From NCBI RefSeq assembly GCF_017874425.1, contig NZ_JAGGLL010000001.1, forward strand, positions 215,419-279,418: DNA of 64,000 nt, given 5' to 3'. Shown here piece after piece: positions 36,621 to 47,348 of this stretch. Source of the stretch: Clostridium punense. GTDB lineage: Bacteria; Bacillota; Clostridia; Clostridiales; Clostridiaceae. The notes below the pieces were generated by a model that worked only from the letters and a program-made list of their open reading frames with translations, made no database searches and was not told the origin of the DNA. The position numbers and the translations under genes were made by a program. Numbering within the stretch: position 1 is the stretch's first letter; every line of letters begins with the position of its first letter.

Positions 36621-37979
36621 CATTACCTTGCTCTTTAATGCTATGGCACATTCTATCCTTTTCTTCTGCATCTCACACCCTACTTCATAAGGAACATGGA
36701 TATCTCCATTGAAGTTAAAGTTATTTGCTTGACAGCCTCCACTACAGTAGAATCTAGCCCAGCAGTCTTTACAAGTTGGTTTATTGTATATGTGAGCTTC
36801 TTTAAAATTCTTGACTAAATCATAGTTTTTTACACCATCAAAAATATTTCCCATTAAAAACTCATCTTTTCCTACGAACTGATGACATGGATAAATATCT
36901 CCATCTGGAGTTATAGCAACATATTCATGACCTGCTCCACAACCTGAGATTCTCTTGTAAACACAAGGCCCCCCCTGCAAATCTATGTTAAAATGATAAA
37001 ACTTAAACTCTTTTCCTTCTTCATGACGTCTTAACATTTCATCATAAAGCATATCATATTGCTTAAATATAGTAGGCAAATCTTCTTTTCTTAAAGAAAG
37101 TGGATGCTCATCTGGAAGCACCACTGGCTCAATAGAAATTTCCTCAAAACCTAAATCAGCCATGTGCTTTACATCCTCAAAGAAATCTGTATTTTCTCTA
37201 GTAAAAGTACCTCTAACATAATAAGATTTTGATTTATCTCTAACTTCCACCATTTTTTTGATTTTAGGAAGTATACTGTCATAACAGCCAGTGCCATCAA
37301 ATCTTATTCTTACCTTATCATTGATCTCTTTTCTTCCATCAATGCTAAGAACTATATTTCCCATATTTTTATCTAAATAATCCATAGTTTCATCATTTAA
37401 AAGAGTGGCATTAGTAGTCATAGTAAATCTAATTACCTTTTTATGAAGCTTTTCCTGCTCTCTTGCATAGTCAACTATTTCCTTTATGGTTTCAAAAGCC
37501 ATTAAAGGTTCTCCACCAAATAGATCTACCTCAATATTTCTTCTTGGTCCAGAATTTTTAATAACGAAATCTATGGCTCTTTTTCCTATTTCAGCAGACA
37601 TAGGCTTTCTACAACCACTATTATACTCTCCTTCATCTGCAAAGCAGTACTTACATTTCAAATTACAATCATGAATAATATTTAAGCAAAGAGCCTTTAT
37701 ATTAACTTCCGCTTGTCCGCTTTCCATTGCTATATCTTCATATAAATCCTTAGAGTATAGCACTTCTTCTCTTACTAACTCCTCTAACTCATCATACACT
37801 TCATTTATTTCTTCTACAGAATATTTATTACTATATTCTTTTATAATCTCTTCCTTAGATCTTAGCTTGTCCTCATCTAGAAGGTCATAAACTATTTCGT
37901 CTACTAGGTGTACTGCTCCAGAATTAACATCTATAATATAAAAATCATTTCCTTGTATAAATTTATGAACTAATGACAT
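36612..37979 (-). CDS. scfB: SCIFF peptide radical SAM/SPASM maturase
   Basis: 455 residues from ATG 37979 behind GGGAGG. The N-terminal 90 residues resemble a peptide-recognition (RRE-like) region. The radical SAM cluster motif is CNLKCKYCF near residue 105, followed by DLFGGEPLMAFE. The C-terminal SPASM part has GCGAGHEYVAITPDGDIYPC and CKDCWARFYCSGGCQAN, which bind two auxiliary clusters. It forms thioether cross-links in the six-cysteine peptide encoded just upstream (38038-38175). This pair is near-universal in Clostridia; its biological role remains unclear. Confidence 0.95.
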   Translation of the reverse strand: MSLVHKFIQGNDFYIIDVNSGAVHLVDEIVYDLLDEDKLRSKEEIIKEYSNKYSVEEINEVYDELEELVREEVLYSKDLYEDIAMESGQAEVNIKALCLNIIHDCNLKCKYCFADEGEYNSGCRKPMSAEIGKRAIDFVIKNSGPRRNIEVDLFGGEPLMAFETIKEIVDYAREQEKLHKKVIRFTMTTNATLLNDETMDYLDKNMGNIVLSIDGRKEINDKVRIRFDGTGCYDSILPKIKKMVEVRDKSKSYYVRGTFTRENTDFFEDVKHMADLGFEEISIEPVVLPDEHPLSLRKEDLPTIFKQYDMLYDEMLRRHEEGKEFKFYHFNIDLQGGPCVYKRISGCGAGHEYVAITPDGDIYPCHQFVGKDEFLMGNIFDGVKNYDLVKNFKEAHIYNKPTCKDCWARFYCSGGCQANNFNFNGDIHVPYEVGCEMQKKRIECAIALKSKVMGN

Positions 37980-38002
37980 TTTTTTCCTCCCAACTAAACA
38001 CA

Positions 38003-38027
38003 AAGCAGTAACCCTTAGTTACTGCCT
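38003..38027 (-). terminator. Hairpin between SCIFF peptide and maturase genes
   Basis: GCAGTAAC and GTTACTGC (8 bp) around a short loop, followed by TTTGTGTTT on the minus strand. Probably a partial terminator that keeps peptide mRNA above maturase mRNA. Confidence 0.55.
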
Positions 38028-38037
38028 CTTTAGATAA

Positions 38038-38175
38038 TTAGTTTTCACAAGCTAAATTAGCTACTGTGCATGAAGTTTTGCATGCTGATTGGCAAGAGTT
38101 TGCACACTCTTTGCAACCTGGTTTCTTTAAGCTTTCTTTGATGTTTGATTTGTTGATTGTTTTGATGTGTTTCAT
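38038..38175 (-). CDS. scfA: SCIFF (six cysteines in forty-five residues) ribosomally made peptide
   Basis: 45 residues exactly, beginning MKHIKTINKSNIKESLKKPG. The C-terminal half holds the six cysteines in the pattern CKECANSCQSACKTSC plus the last in LACEN. GGAGG lies 7 nt before ATG 38175. The product is the substrate of the radical SAM maturase encoded next, which links Cys-34-type thiols to a Thr in the SCTVA-like stretch by a thioether. A long dispersed repeat copy ends 41 bp upstream. Confidence 0.95.
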   Translation of the reverse strand: MKHIKTINKSNIKESLKKPGCKECANSCQSACKTSCTVANLACEN

Positions 38176-38216
38176 TTTTGTTCCTCCACTTGCATTATTA
38201 ATAATTATTTATAATA

Positions 38217-38376
38217 AGGCATTTGAAAATAAATAACAAGTCAAAGATGTGAAGGATATTTTGAGTTAGACAAGAAAACAGGTTCCGTGGATAGTAGCGC
38301 TATCTAAGGGTTCTGTTGACGCAGTATAACTCAAAATAGACAAACATACTGACTTATTTATTTTTTGAAAATGCCT
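38217..38376 (-). repeat. Long dispersed repeat, copy 3 (160 bp, reverse orientation)
   Basis: Begins AGGCATTTGAAAATAAATAA and ends TTTTTTGAAAATGCCT. It lies between the SCIFF peptide gene and the gene upstream of it. It lacks the ACAAGCTTGCTTGT block of copies 2, 4, 5 and 7. Confidence 0.92.
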
Positions 38377-38409
38377 AAAGTTAACAAAAGCTTTGATAAC
38401 CTCACTACC

Positions 38410-38784
38410 TTAGTTTTCTAGGTTTATTGCAAGCATTCCAGATAGTGAACCCACTGCCATGGCAAGCAATAATCTTATGAAGTCACCCCCATCAACACCA
38501 AAACCTTTCCCACATAATACAGATACTATATATAGTATTAGCATGTAGAAAACTGCAACTAACAATCCTATAAGCCATCCTTTACTTCCTGATTGTAATG
38601 TGGCATAAACTGAACCGTATAGCACACTGACTAAAGTTAACACTACAATAAATGCAGAGGTAACCTTAGGGCTAAAAGGTGTAAAAGCTGTTACTAAAGA
38701 ATAAATTAGTACGCATAGCATGGTAACTATTGATGCTCTTAGGACTCCTTGACCTACACATGAGTATTTCAATTTTTTATACAT
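38410..38784 (-). CDS. TIGR04086 (YrzE-like) family membrane protein
   Basis: 124 residues with four hydrophobic segments and an N-terminal basic stretch (MYKKLKYSC). The layout and the fixed place between yajC and the SCIFF genes match the clostridial TIGR04086 family. Function unknown. GGGGGG precedes ATG 38784. Confidence 0.75.
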   Translation of the reverse strand: MYKKLKYSCVGQGVLRASIVTMLCVLIYSLVTAFTPFSPKVTSAFIVVLTLVSVLYGSVYATLQSGSKGWLIGLLVAVFYMLILYIVSVLCGKGFGVDGGDFIRLLLAMAVGSLSGMLAINLEN

Positions 38785-38845
38785 ATATAATCCCCCCCAT
38801 CTATATAATAAATATGAGTAAATAGGGGGAATTATTCACAATATA

Positions 38846-39121
38846 TTATTTTTCAGTTTCGTTAGTTGTAACTTGACCGATTCCCATTTTAGCAAGTTTA
38901 ATTCTCGCTCTATCTGGACCTGTTTCTAATATAATGTAGTCTTCTTGGATATTAATGATTTTACCCATTATACCGCCTTTTGACACTACCTCATCATTTA
39001 CTTTTAAAGATTCAAGCATGTCATTGTACTGTTTTTTTCTCTTCTTTTCTGGAACGAAAATCATAAAATAAAACATTGCAAGTATAGCTACCATAGGTAA
39101 AAAAGCTATTATTTGTTGCAT
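38846..39121 (-). CDS. yajC: Preprotein translocase subunit YajC
   Basis: 91 residues: one N-terminal membrane helix (IIAFLPMVAILAMFYFMIF) followed by EKKRKKQYNDMLESLKVND and the conserved VVSKGGIMGKI. Accessory subunit of the SecDF complex. It directly follows tgt (18 bp), the usual arrangement. Confidence 0.95.
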   Translation of the reverse strand: MQQIIAFLPMVAILAMFYFMIFVPEKKRKKQYNDMLESLKVNDEVVSKGGIMGKIINIQEDYIILETGPDRARIKLAKMGIGQVTTNETEK

Positions 39122-39139
39122 AATATTCCCTCCTTTCCT

Positions 39140-40288
<1,149 letters not shown>

Positions 40289-40333
40289 TTACTTATATAT
40301 TATTATCAATAATAAATTAAATCATAAGGCTAT

Positions 40334-40423
40334 GAAACCTATTATAATGGTGCCTTTTAAATCGTAATCAAAATTGATGTTTTTATTAAAACTATTGATA
40401 GGTTCCTAAAACAATGCACCATT
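40334..40423 (-). other. Possible pseudoknotted leader of tgt
   Basis: Segment 40416-40423 pairs with 40346-40353 (GCACCATT/AATGGTGC, 8 bp perfect) and 40398-40406 pairs with 40334-40342 (GGAACCTAT/ATAGGTTTC, one mismatch). The two helices interleave, as in an H-type pseudoknot. No preQ1 riboswitch consensus was recognised. Confidence 0.3.
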
Positions 40424-40468
40424 TTCATTATTTATCAGCACTAATCAAATTAGTGAACACTAATTAAA

Positions 40469-41494
40469 TTAGTGAATAAACATAGCATCTCCAAAACTAA
40501 AGAATCTATATTTATTTTCTACAGCAATATTATAAGCATTCATAATTATTTCTCTATTTGAGAAAGCACTAATTAACATAATTAGGGTAGATTCTGGAAG
40601 ATGAAAATTTGTAATAAGTGCATCTACAATTTTAAACTTATATCCTGGGTAAATAAAGATGCTGGTGTATCCAGATTGTTCTTTTACTCTTCCATTATCA
40701 TCAGCAATACTTTCAAGAGTTCTGTTAGAAGTAGTACCTACTGCTATAACTCTTTTCCCGCTTTCCTTAGTCTTGTTTATTATATCTGCATTTTCACCAT
40801 TTAAATAATAGTACTCAGCATGCATTTCATGTTCTTCTATATTTTCAGCCTTTACTGGTCTAAAAGTACCCAAACCCACATGAAGAGTAACAAAGGCAAT
40901 ATTAACACCCTTTGCTTTAATTTTATTTAGTAACTCTTCAGTAAAGTGAAGTCCTGCCGTAGGTGCTGCTGCTGAACCTACCTCTTTTGAATATACAGTT
41001 TGATATCTTTCTTTATCTTCTAATTTTTCAGTGATATAAGGTGGTAGTGGCATTTCTCCTAGAGAATCTAACACCGCCTCGAAAACACCTTCATAGAAAA
41101 ACTTAACTTTTCTATTTCCATTATCCAAAACTTCTATTACTTCAGCTTTAAGCTCCCCATTTCCAAAGGTGAAGGTAGCTCCAACCTTAGCTCTTTTTCC
41201 TGGTTTTACAAGAGTTTCCCATACATCCTTTTCCAATCTTCTTAGAAGAAGAAACTCCATTTTACCTCCTGAACCTTCTTTTGCTCCATAAAGTCTTGCT
41301 GGCATAACTCTAGTATCATTTAATACTAAGCAGTCTCCTTCTTCAAGGTAATCAATTATATCCTTAAAAACCCTATGGTCAATATGTCCAGTATTTTTAT
41401 CTAATACCATTAATCTTGATTCATCTCTTTTTTCTAAAGGATGTTGTGCTATCAATTCTTCTGGTAGATGAAAACTAAAATCTTTAACCTTCAA
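40469..41494 (-). CDS. queA: S-adenosylmethionine:tRNA ribosyltransferase-isomerase
   Basis: 341 residues from TTG 41494, chosen because AAAAGGGG lies 7 nt upstream and the product then begins [20 protein letters not shown] as in other QueA. Further blocks: [21 protein letters not shown] and VGLGTFRPV. It makes epoxyqueuosine in tRNA, the step after Tgt. Two small tandem hairpins (40439-40474) overlap its 3' end. Confidence 0.95.
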   Translation of the reverse strand: MKVKDFSFHLPEELIAQHPLEKRDESRLMVLDKNTGHIDHRVFKDIIDYLEEGDCLVLNDTRVMPARLYGAKEGSGGKMEFLLLRRLEKDVWETLVKPGKRAKVGATFTFGNGELKAEVIEVLDNGNRKVKFFYEGVFEAVLDSLGEMPLPPYITEKLEDKERYQTVYSKEVGSAAAPTAGLHFTEELLNKIKAKGVNIAFVTLHVGLGTFRPVKAENIEEHEMHAEYYYLNGENADIINKTKESGKRVIAVGTTSNRTLESIADDNGRVKEQSGYTSIFIYPGYKFKIVDALITNFHLPESTLIMLISAFSNREIIMNAYNIAVENKYRFFSFGDAMFIH

Positions 41495-41518
41495 AGTTAA
41501 CACCCCTTTTCTTTATTG

Positions 41519-42529
41519 TTAAAATACTTTTCCTTCTGGAATTATTCTATTTAAATGATTATAAGCTTTATTTGAAGCAATTCTTCCTCTAGGTGTTCTG
41601 ATAATAAAACCTTTTTGAATTAAATAAGGTTCATATACGTCCTCTATAGTTCCTACCTCTTCACCTATATAATAAGCAAGAGTCTCAAGACCTACAGGGC
41701 CACCCCCAAAATTATCTATTATAGCTTCTAGAATCTTATTATCAACCTGATCAAAACCTTCATCATCAATTTCTAAAAGCTGTGCTGCTGCCTTTACTGT
41801 AGCATAATCTATATGTCCATGACCTTTAACTAAACAATAATCACGAACTCTTTTTAAAAGTCTATTGGCAATTCTAGGTGTTCCTCTAGATCTCTTTGCA
41901 ACTTCAATTGCAGCCTCTTCATCTATTGTCACACTTAAAATTCCTGAGGATCTCATGACAATCTCCTTTAACTCTTCCTCATCATAGTATTCCATTGGGC
42001 ACATTACCCCAAACCTATCTCTCAAAGGTGAAGTTAGTAGCCCCGCTCTGGTAGTTGCTCCAATTAAAGTGAACTTTGGCAGATCAAGTCTTATAGACTT
42101 TGCTGAAGCCCCTTTACCTATAACAATATCTAAGGAATAATCCTCCATAGCTGGATAGAGAATTTCCTCTACAGCCCTATTTAGCCTGTGAATCTCATCT
42201 ATAAAAAGCACATCAAAGTTGCTTAATCCCGTAAGTATGGCAGCTAAATCTCCAGCTCTTTCAATGGCTGGCCCTGAGGTTATTTTTAGGTTCCCACCCA
42301 TTTCCTTAGCAATAATATTAGCTAAAGTAGTCTTTCCAAGACCTGGAGGTCCATATAAAAGTACATGATCTAAAGGCTCTTTTCTAATTTGTGCTGCTTG
42401 TAAAAATATGCTTAATCTTTCCTTAACCTTCTTCTGACCTATATATTCCTTAAGCCTTTGGGGTCTTAAAGAGTATTCTACCTCAACATCCTCTTCTTTA
42501 AATTCAGAAGTAATAATCCTTTCCTCCAT
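41519..42529 (-). CDS. ruvB: Holliday junction branch-migration helicase RuvB
   Basis: 336 residues: Walker [12 protein letters not shown], Walker [11 protein letters not shown], sensor 1 GATTRAG, and the C-terminal winged helix ([14 protein letters not shown]). It is the AAA+ motor that works with RuvA. No ruvC neighbour, as usual in Firmicutes. A 127-bp gap with 18-bp tandem repeats separates it from ruvA. Confidence 0.98.
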   Translation of the reverse strand: MEERIITSEFKEEDVEVEYSLRPQRLKEYIGQKKVKERLSIFLQAAQIRKEPLDHVLLYGPPGLGKTTLANIIAKEMGGNLKITSGPAIERAGDLAAILTGLSNFDVLFIDEIHRLNRAVEEILYPAMEDYSLDIVIGKGASAKSIRLDLPKFTLIGATTRAGLLTSPLRDRFGVMCPMEYYDEEELKEIVMRSSGILSVTIDEEAAIEVAKRSRGTPRIANRLLKRVRDYCLVKGHGHIDYATVKAAAQLLEIDDEGFDQVDNKILEAIIDNFGGGPVGLETLAYYIGEEVGTIEDVYEPYLIQKGFIIRTPRGRIASNKAYNHLNRIIPEGKVF

Positions 42530-42565
42530 AGCACCCTCCCCTTTACAAAGAGTTTCTAATTAAAA

Positions 42566-42636
42566 CTTTTAATAAATTAAAGCTCTTTAATAAATTAAAG
42601 CTCTTTAATAAATTAAATCTCTTTAATAAGCAAAAC
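42566..42636. repeat. Four tandem units of about 18 bp between ruvA and ruvB
   Basis: CTCTTTAATAAATTAAAG recurs at 42583 and 42601 (one change), with diverged units at 42566 and 42619. Non-coding. Confidence 0.85.
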
Positions 42637-42656
42637 TTCTCTAATCAATTAAACTT

Positions 42657-43250
42657 TTAGTTCATTAAAAATTGTAAACATCCCTTTATCATTTCTTCAA
42701 TAGATTTAGATTTATCTATATTACTTAACGCCTTTTCTGCTTCTTTTTCTGAATATCCTAAGGCAATAAGCGCTCCAAACACCTCTGAAGTGTTATCTTC
42801 ATTATTGTTAGCAGTACTAGCACTATTATTTTTCGAAACTACCTCTTCTAATTTAATCTTATCCTTAAGTTCTAATATTATTCTTTGAGCTATTTTTTTA
42901 CCAATGCCAGGGGCCTTTGTTAGTATTGTTTCTTCCCCACTCAATATTGCATACTGAAGATTTGTTACATTACAAATAGACATTAAGGATAAGGTAGCTT
43001 TAGCACCTACTCCGTTAATGGTAAGTAAAAGATTAAACATGTCTATTTCCTCTTTAGTCAAAAATCCATATAGTCCAATAAAATCTTCCCTTACTATCTG
43101 CTGTAAATATAAAGTAATCTCTTCTCCTACAGAAGGTAAGTTTGATATGGTGCTTCCTGAGGTAAATATTTTATATCCAATTCCATTATTTTCAATTATC
43201 ACATAATCTTTAGTAAATCCAATAAAAATTCCTTTTATGTATTCGTACAT
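42657..43250 (-). CDS. ruvA: Holliday junction DNA helicase subunit RuvA
   Basis: 197 residues: OB-fold domain (1-63; GIGYKIFTSG), two helix-hairpin-helix motifs (LLTINGVGAKATLSLMS and LTKAPGIGKKIAQRIILELK), a flexible linker rich in Asn/Ser and a C-terminal RuvB-binding domain (ALIALGYSEKEAEKAL). It binds four-way junctions and loads RuvB. Confidence 0.97.
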   Translation of the reverse strand: MYEYIKGIFIGFTKDYVIIENNGIGYKIFTSGSTISNLPSVGEEITLYLQQIVREDFIGLYGFLTKEEIDMFNLLLTINGVGAKATLSLMSICNVTNLQYAILSGEETILTKAPGIGKKIAQRIILELKDKIKLEEVVSKNNSASTANNNEDNTSEVFGALIALGYSEKEAEKALSNIDKSKSIEEMIKGCLQFLMN

Positions 43251-43447
43251 ATATGATCACCTGTTATCTACTTATTTTATCAGCTACACTCCATTAGCAT
43301 AATGGTGCTATCTTTGCTACAATTGGATTAGATTAAATTCTAAAACCTTACAATCTTTGAATCTACTATAGCTTTCCTAATTATCTTTGCATTGGAAGCC
43401 AATAACAACTATATATTACTTTACCATCTATAATAACACAATTCAAC

Positions 43448-43484
43448 AAAAAACCTTAAGGAATAATCATCCTTAAGGTTTTTT
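43448..43484 (-). terminator. Strong terminator behind the BofC-like gene
   Basis: A 14-bp perfect stem (43448-43461 with 43471-43484) ending in six U on the minus strand, one base after the stop codon. Confidence 0.92.
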
Positions 43485-43485
43485 G

Positions 43486-44151
43486 TTATGTGCTACAAAG
43501 AGACTGACCATATTCTACAGCATCTTGTATATTTGAAAACTGATAATCTTTGTCACCATAATATAAGGATTTTAAAAGATTACCTTTGTCTTCTATGTCC
43601 TTTAATGTGATATTGGAATTATCTTCTCTTTTTAAATTTATAATTTTGCCTTCAACTACTCTGATGCTTTCATCCTTTTCCTTCTTATATATAACCATAT
43701 TGTCATCTTTAATACCTATAAAATAACTATCTGGAGAATAGTTATATCCTGCCACATCTTTAACAAAAACAGCTTCTACTTTTGTGAACTTTTCTAGGTT
43801 ATATCCAAATTTCTTAAAAATTTCTTCTAATTGTTTCTCATTAAGGCCTAAGAGTTTTTCTTTCTCAACCTTAATGCTTTCATCAATTTTGTTATCAGCT
43901 TTAATGTAATCTAAGCAGTTGGCATATCTTACAAGAAACTCTAATTTAGTATCCTTTGTAACTATAACTCCACTTTCTTTAATAAAGCTAGTTTGCTTAC
44001 TTTCAGCTAATACACTATCATCTTGAGCATCTCCATGGTTTCCTTTATTAATGAAGCTCAAACTAAGAGCGTAACTAGCAGTAAAAATACATAGACCAAG
44101 AATTGTTATAACTATATAAAACATCTTATTTTGTTTAAATTCTTTTAACAT
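43486..44151 (-). CDS. BofC C-terminal-domain-like protein, membrane-anchored
   Basis: 221 residues from ATG 44151 behind AGGAGGG (frame open to 44208 without a site). One N-terminal membrane helix (FYIVITILGLCIFTASYAL) and an extracytoplasmic domain. The C-terminal part (YFIGIKDDNMVIYKKEKDES followed by a repeat-like tail) resembles the BofC C-terminal domain, and the place upstream of ruvA fits the clostridial gene. BofC in Bacillus restrains the SpoIVB protease during sporulation. Assignment is by resemblance and context, so moderate. Confidence 0.6.
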   Translation of the reverse strand: MLKEFKQNKMFYIVITILGLCIFTASYALSLSFINKGNHGDAQDDSVLAESKQTSFIKESGVIVTKDTKLEFLVRYANCLDYIKADNKIDESIKVEKEKLLGLNEKQLEEIFKKFGYNLEKFTKVEAVFVKDVAGYNYSPDSYFIGIKDDNMVIYKKEKDESIRVVEGKIINLKREDNSNITLKDIEDKGNLLKSLYYGDKDYQFSNIQDAVEYGQSLCST

Positions 44152-44208
44152 AATATCCCTCCTATAAGGGATTATCACCACTCCAAAGATTTTTATACAA
44201 TTATTCAT

Positions 44209-44733
44209 CTAATTTTTAAATATTTTGTGAAATAGTTCTTTAATTATTCACTGATATAAATTCATTCCATATAACTTACACTGACTATTACATTTAGGTC
44301 TATAAATCACTTCCTTAGCCACAAACCCGCATGAATACTATATCTTCCTATCTTTTTTTCTTTTTTTATTGTTTTCTTGTTTTTTTCTTATATTCATATC
44401 TATACTTTGTCCATGAAATTACACTAACACTAAACTCAACTTTTATATTTATTTATCATTTTACTGTGGCTTAACTATTTATCTTAACTTATATGGACTT
44501 AACTTCCCCTTTTGCCGCCAAAAATACTTCATCTCTACATAAATAAAAAGGAACTGTTTACAATGCACCCTTGTGCACTATAACCCAGTTCCTTTATTTA
44601 GGATTACTAATTCCTACAATATTTTATTTTAGCCAGCCCTTAAAAAAGTAACTGTCTCCTGCTGTTTAAGTTAGAATTAAATTTCCTTCTAAAGTGATTT
44701 TATCTAATGAACTTGTTCATTCCTTAATAATTT
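44209..44733. other. AT-rich gap behind pepF
   Basis: Contains the pepF terminator (44546-44594) and a palindrome at 44706-44721 (AATGAACTTGTTCATT) that is identical to one at 14353-14368. No gene is seen. Confidence 0.5.
44546..44594 (-). terminator. Terminator of pepF
   Basis: A 10-bp outer stem (44546-44555 with 44585-44594) with an inner GTGCA-containing hairpin, followed by TTATT on the minus strand. Confidence 0.8.
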
Positions 44734-46509
44734 CTATCTCTTCAAGCTTAACTCTAAGAACTTCTCAATATCTTCTTCAATGATACTTAAAGAACCTCTC
44801 CAGAAATCTACTGAATTAATATCAATGTTCATTATGTTAGTAACTTCAGCCACCTTTAACTTTCCTGTAACACTAAGTAACTTATCGTACTCCTCAACAA
44901 AGGATTCTCCTCTTTTTAGGTACTCTGCATATAAACCTTTTGCAAATAATAATCCAAAGGCATAAGGGAAGTTATAGAAGTTATATCCTGCTTCATAATA
45001 GTGAGGTTTGCATACCCACATGTAAGGATGTAAGTATTCCTGATCTAGTCCATCTCCATAAGCTTCTTTTTGAGCTTCTAACATTAATCCCTTTAGTTCT
45101 TCACTACTTAAAGAGCTTACTTTTCTATTTTCAAATAAGTTACTTTCAAATATAAATCTACTTAGAATGTCTACAATTATTTGAGTACTATCTGAAATTT
45201 CATTTTCTAATATAGAAAAAGCTTCTTCCTCTGTAGCAGTTTTTATAGCAGCCTTCTTTACTATGGTTTCACAGAAGGTAGATGCAGTTTCTGCAATTGG
45301 CATTGGATAGTCACTATTTAGATATAGTTCATCCTTTAAGCATTCTCCATGATATCCATGTCCAAGCTCATGGGCCATAGTTATTACATCACTTAAGGTG
45401 TTACCATAATTAAGCATTATACGGCTTTCACCTATCATATGAAGATTACTACAGAAAGCTCCTCCTACTTTTCCTTCTCTTGGATATACATCTATCCAGC
45501 AGTTGTCAAAGGCTCTCTTTGCGAAATCACCTAGCTTATCACTAAAGCTTCTAAAGTTTTCCTCAACAAAAGCTTTTCCTTTTTCATAATCAAATTCCAT
45601 TTCTGCATTTCCTATTGGTGCAAATAGCTCATAAAAAGGAAGTCCGTTATTATGTCCTAATAACTCACCCTTTCTTCTTAAGTACTTTCTGAAAGTTGGA
45701 AGACTTTCTTTCATTGCAGTTATCATGGCATCTAGAGTTTCTTTCTCCATTCTAGATTTGAATAAGCTCTCATGTAGTGGAGATTCAAAACCTCTTAAGT
45801 TAGCTACAGTTATAACTTCACCTTTAATTCCATTTAGAGCTGCTGCCACTGCTTCTTCAACCTTTGAGTAAGCTTTAAGTTCTGCCTCATAAGCAGCTTT
45901 TCTTACCTTGCTGTCCTTATGATGAGCTAAATTTCTTGCTACAGTAAGAGGTACTGATTTTATTTCTCCATTTTCTTCAATCTCTACTCTTAAGTTTGAA
46001 GTTACTAGGTTTTTCATTTTTGACCAAGCACTTGAACCAGTGGTTCTCATCTTAGCAATGATTCCCTCTTCTTTATCACTGAGCATGTATTTGCTTTCTT
46101 CAGCTATAGCTGTTAAGAAGAATTCATATTCCTTTAATTTGTCTGAGCTTTGTACAACTTCCTGTAGATTTTCTATAGCTCCAATAAACTTATAAATTTT
46201 AGCAGATGGTTCTGCAATTTTGCTATACTTTTCTTCCCCAATTTCCATATTCTTTTGTGCTTCTGAATTATTAGTGTCTACACTTAAAATTAAAGATGCA
46301 AAACTTAAAACTTTGTTAAAATTTATTATCATGTCGGTATTAAGGGTAATATATTTTTCTAGTAGTTCTTTTTTGCACTCATAGGTATCTAGCGAATTAG
46401 CAAAATCTACATAAGCTTTAACATACTCATCACATTTTGCCATATCACTTTTATATTCTTCACTATCAAAAGAAGAATATAATTCTTTTAAACTCCAATT
46501 TTCTTTCAT
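44734..46509 (-). CDS. pepF: Oligoendopeptidase F (M3B metallopeptidase)
   Basis: 591 residues, normal length. The zinc motif HELGH lies near residue 380 in VITMAHELGHGYHGE, and the third ligand region is PMPIAETASTFCE. It is a cytoplasmic enzyme that cuts medium-size peptides, likely part of amino-acid supply from peptides. It appears to be a single-gene unit; the start has GGGGGC upstream. Confidence 0.95.
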   Translation of the reverse strand: MKENWSLKELYSSFDSEEYKSDMAKCDEYVKAYVDFANSLDTYECKKELLEKYITLNTDMIINFNKVLSFASLILSVDTNNSEAQKNMEIGEEKYSKIAEPSAKIYKFIGAIENLQEVVQSSDKLKEYEFFLTAIAEESKYMLSDKEEGIIAKMRTTGSSAWSKMKNLVTSNLRVEIEENGEIKSVPLTVARNLAHHKDSKVRKAAYEAELKAYSKVEEAVAAALNGIKGEVITVANLRGFESPLHESLFKSRMEKETLDAMITAMKESLPTFRKYLRRKGELLGHNNGLPFYELFAPIGNAEMEFDYEKGKAFVEENFRSFSDKLGDFAKRAFDNCWIDVYPREGKVGGAFCSNLHMIGESRIMLNYGNTLSDVITMAHELGHGYHGECLKDELYLNSDYPMPIAETASTFCETIVKKAAIKTATEEEAFSILENEISDSTQIIVDILSRFIFESNLFENRKVSSLSSEELKGLMLEAQKEAYGDGLDQEYLHPYMWVCKPHYYEAGYNFYNFPYAFGLLFAKGLYAEYLKRGESFVEEYDKLLSVTGKLKVAEVTNIMNIDINSVDFWRGSLSIIEEDIEKFLELSLKR

Positions 46510-46728
46510 CTACTTCGCCCCCTGTAAAAATTAATGTTATCATTTACCATTTTAACACTTTTCCTTAATGATTTGAATATATTTATATGATTACACAAAA
46601 GTTTTACATTTATAAACTAAAGTGCACAGCTACACCTACTTTTTTACATTAATGAATTATATTAAACTTTTCTCCAAAATATTAATGAAATAAAAAGAAG
46701 CTTTAATATAAAGCTCCTTAATTACAAA

Positions 46729-47139
46729 TTACATATCGCATTGCTCAACTTCAATAGCCCAGGTACCGCAGTTTTTACAAACTAAGATACTTACTATGTG
46801 GCTATTATCTATTTTTTTATCTCTTACTAAAGAAGTTAGCGTAACCTCCTGGTACTCAGGAGATATAGTGCTTAAAACATAGTTATTTTCCTTTGTAAAT
46901 ATATAAAAATGATACTCTAAAAACTCAAAGAATTTAGTATCATCTTTTCTATTGAATTTACACTCTTCACAACAGCTATCATAGTACTCAACGGTAAATC
47001 CAACCTCTTCACCTTTATTTAATAAATCTAGCACCGTTGAAATATTAAAGTTTTCTACCTCTTCATTATTTATGTAGTCACAATTATCTTCTTTAAGCTC
47101 AAACTCTTTGTCTTCATATTGAAATTTGTAGTTACTCAT
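46729..47139 (-). CDS. Conserved-looking hypothetical protein with Cys pairs
   Basis: 136 residues from ATG 47139 (AAGGG about 10 nt upstream; the frame is open three codons further). Acidic, with two cysteine clusters: DSCCEECKF near the middle and CKNCGTW ... QCDM at the C-terminus, suggesting a zinc-binding fold. The middle is beta-rich (FTVEYYD, YHFYIFTKENNYVL). No membrane segment. I do not recognise a family; regulation and function cannot be stated. Confidence 0.6.
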   Translation of the reverse strand: MSNYKFQYEDKEFELKEDNCDYINNEEVENFNISTVLDLLNKGEEVGFTVEYYDSCCEECKFNRKDDTKFFEFLEYHFYIFTKENNYVLSTISPEYQEVTLTSLVRDKKIDNSHIVSILVCKNCGTWAIEVEQCDM

Positions 47140-47348
47140 TTTTATCAAACCCTTCTATATCCTATGATTCTCCAACTTTAAGTCTATTATAGATATATCA
47201 CAACCAATATAAGTTTTCAAGCATATATAAACTACAGCAATCTTATTATTTCACTAAAACAGCTTATTTATTAAGTCTTTTTTATAAACAAGATTAGTAA
47301 TAATTCATGACTAGTGCTCCTGATAATTATTTTAGGTTATAATTCTTT

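Noticed and set aside
42566..42636. Tandem 18-bp units as a CRISPR or origin iteron set
   Set aside because: No spacers, no replication protein nearby, and the units match only partly; simple slippage repeat is more likely.
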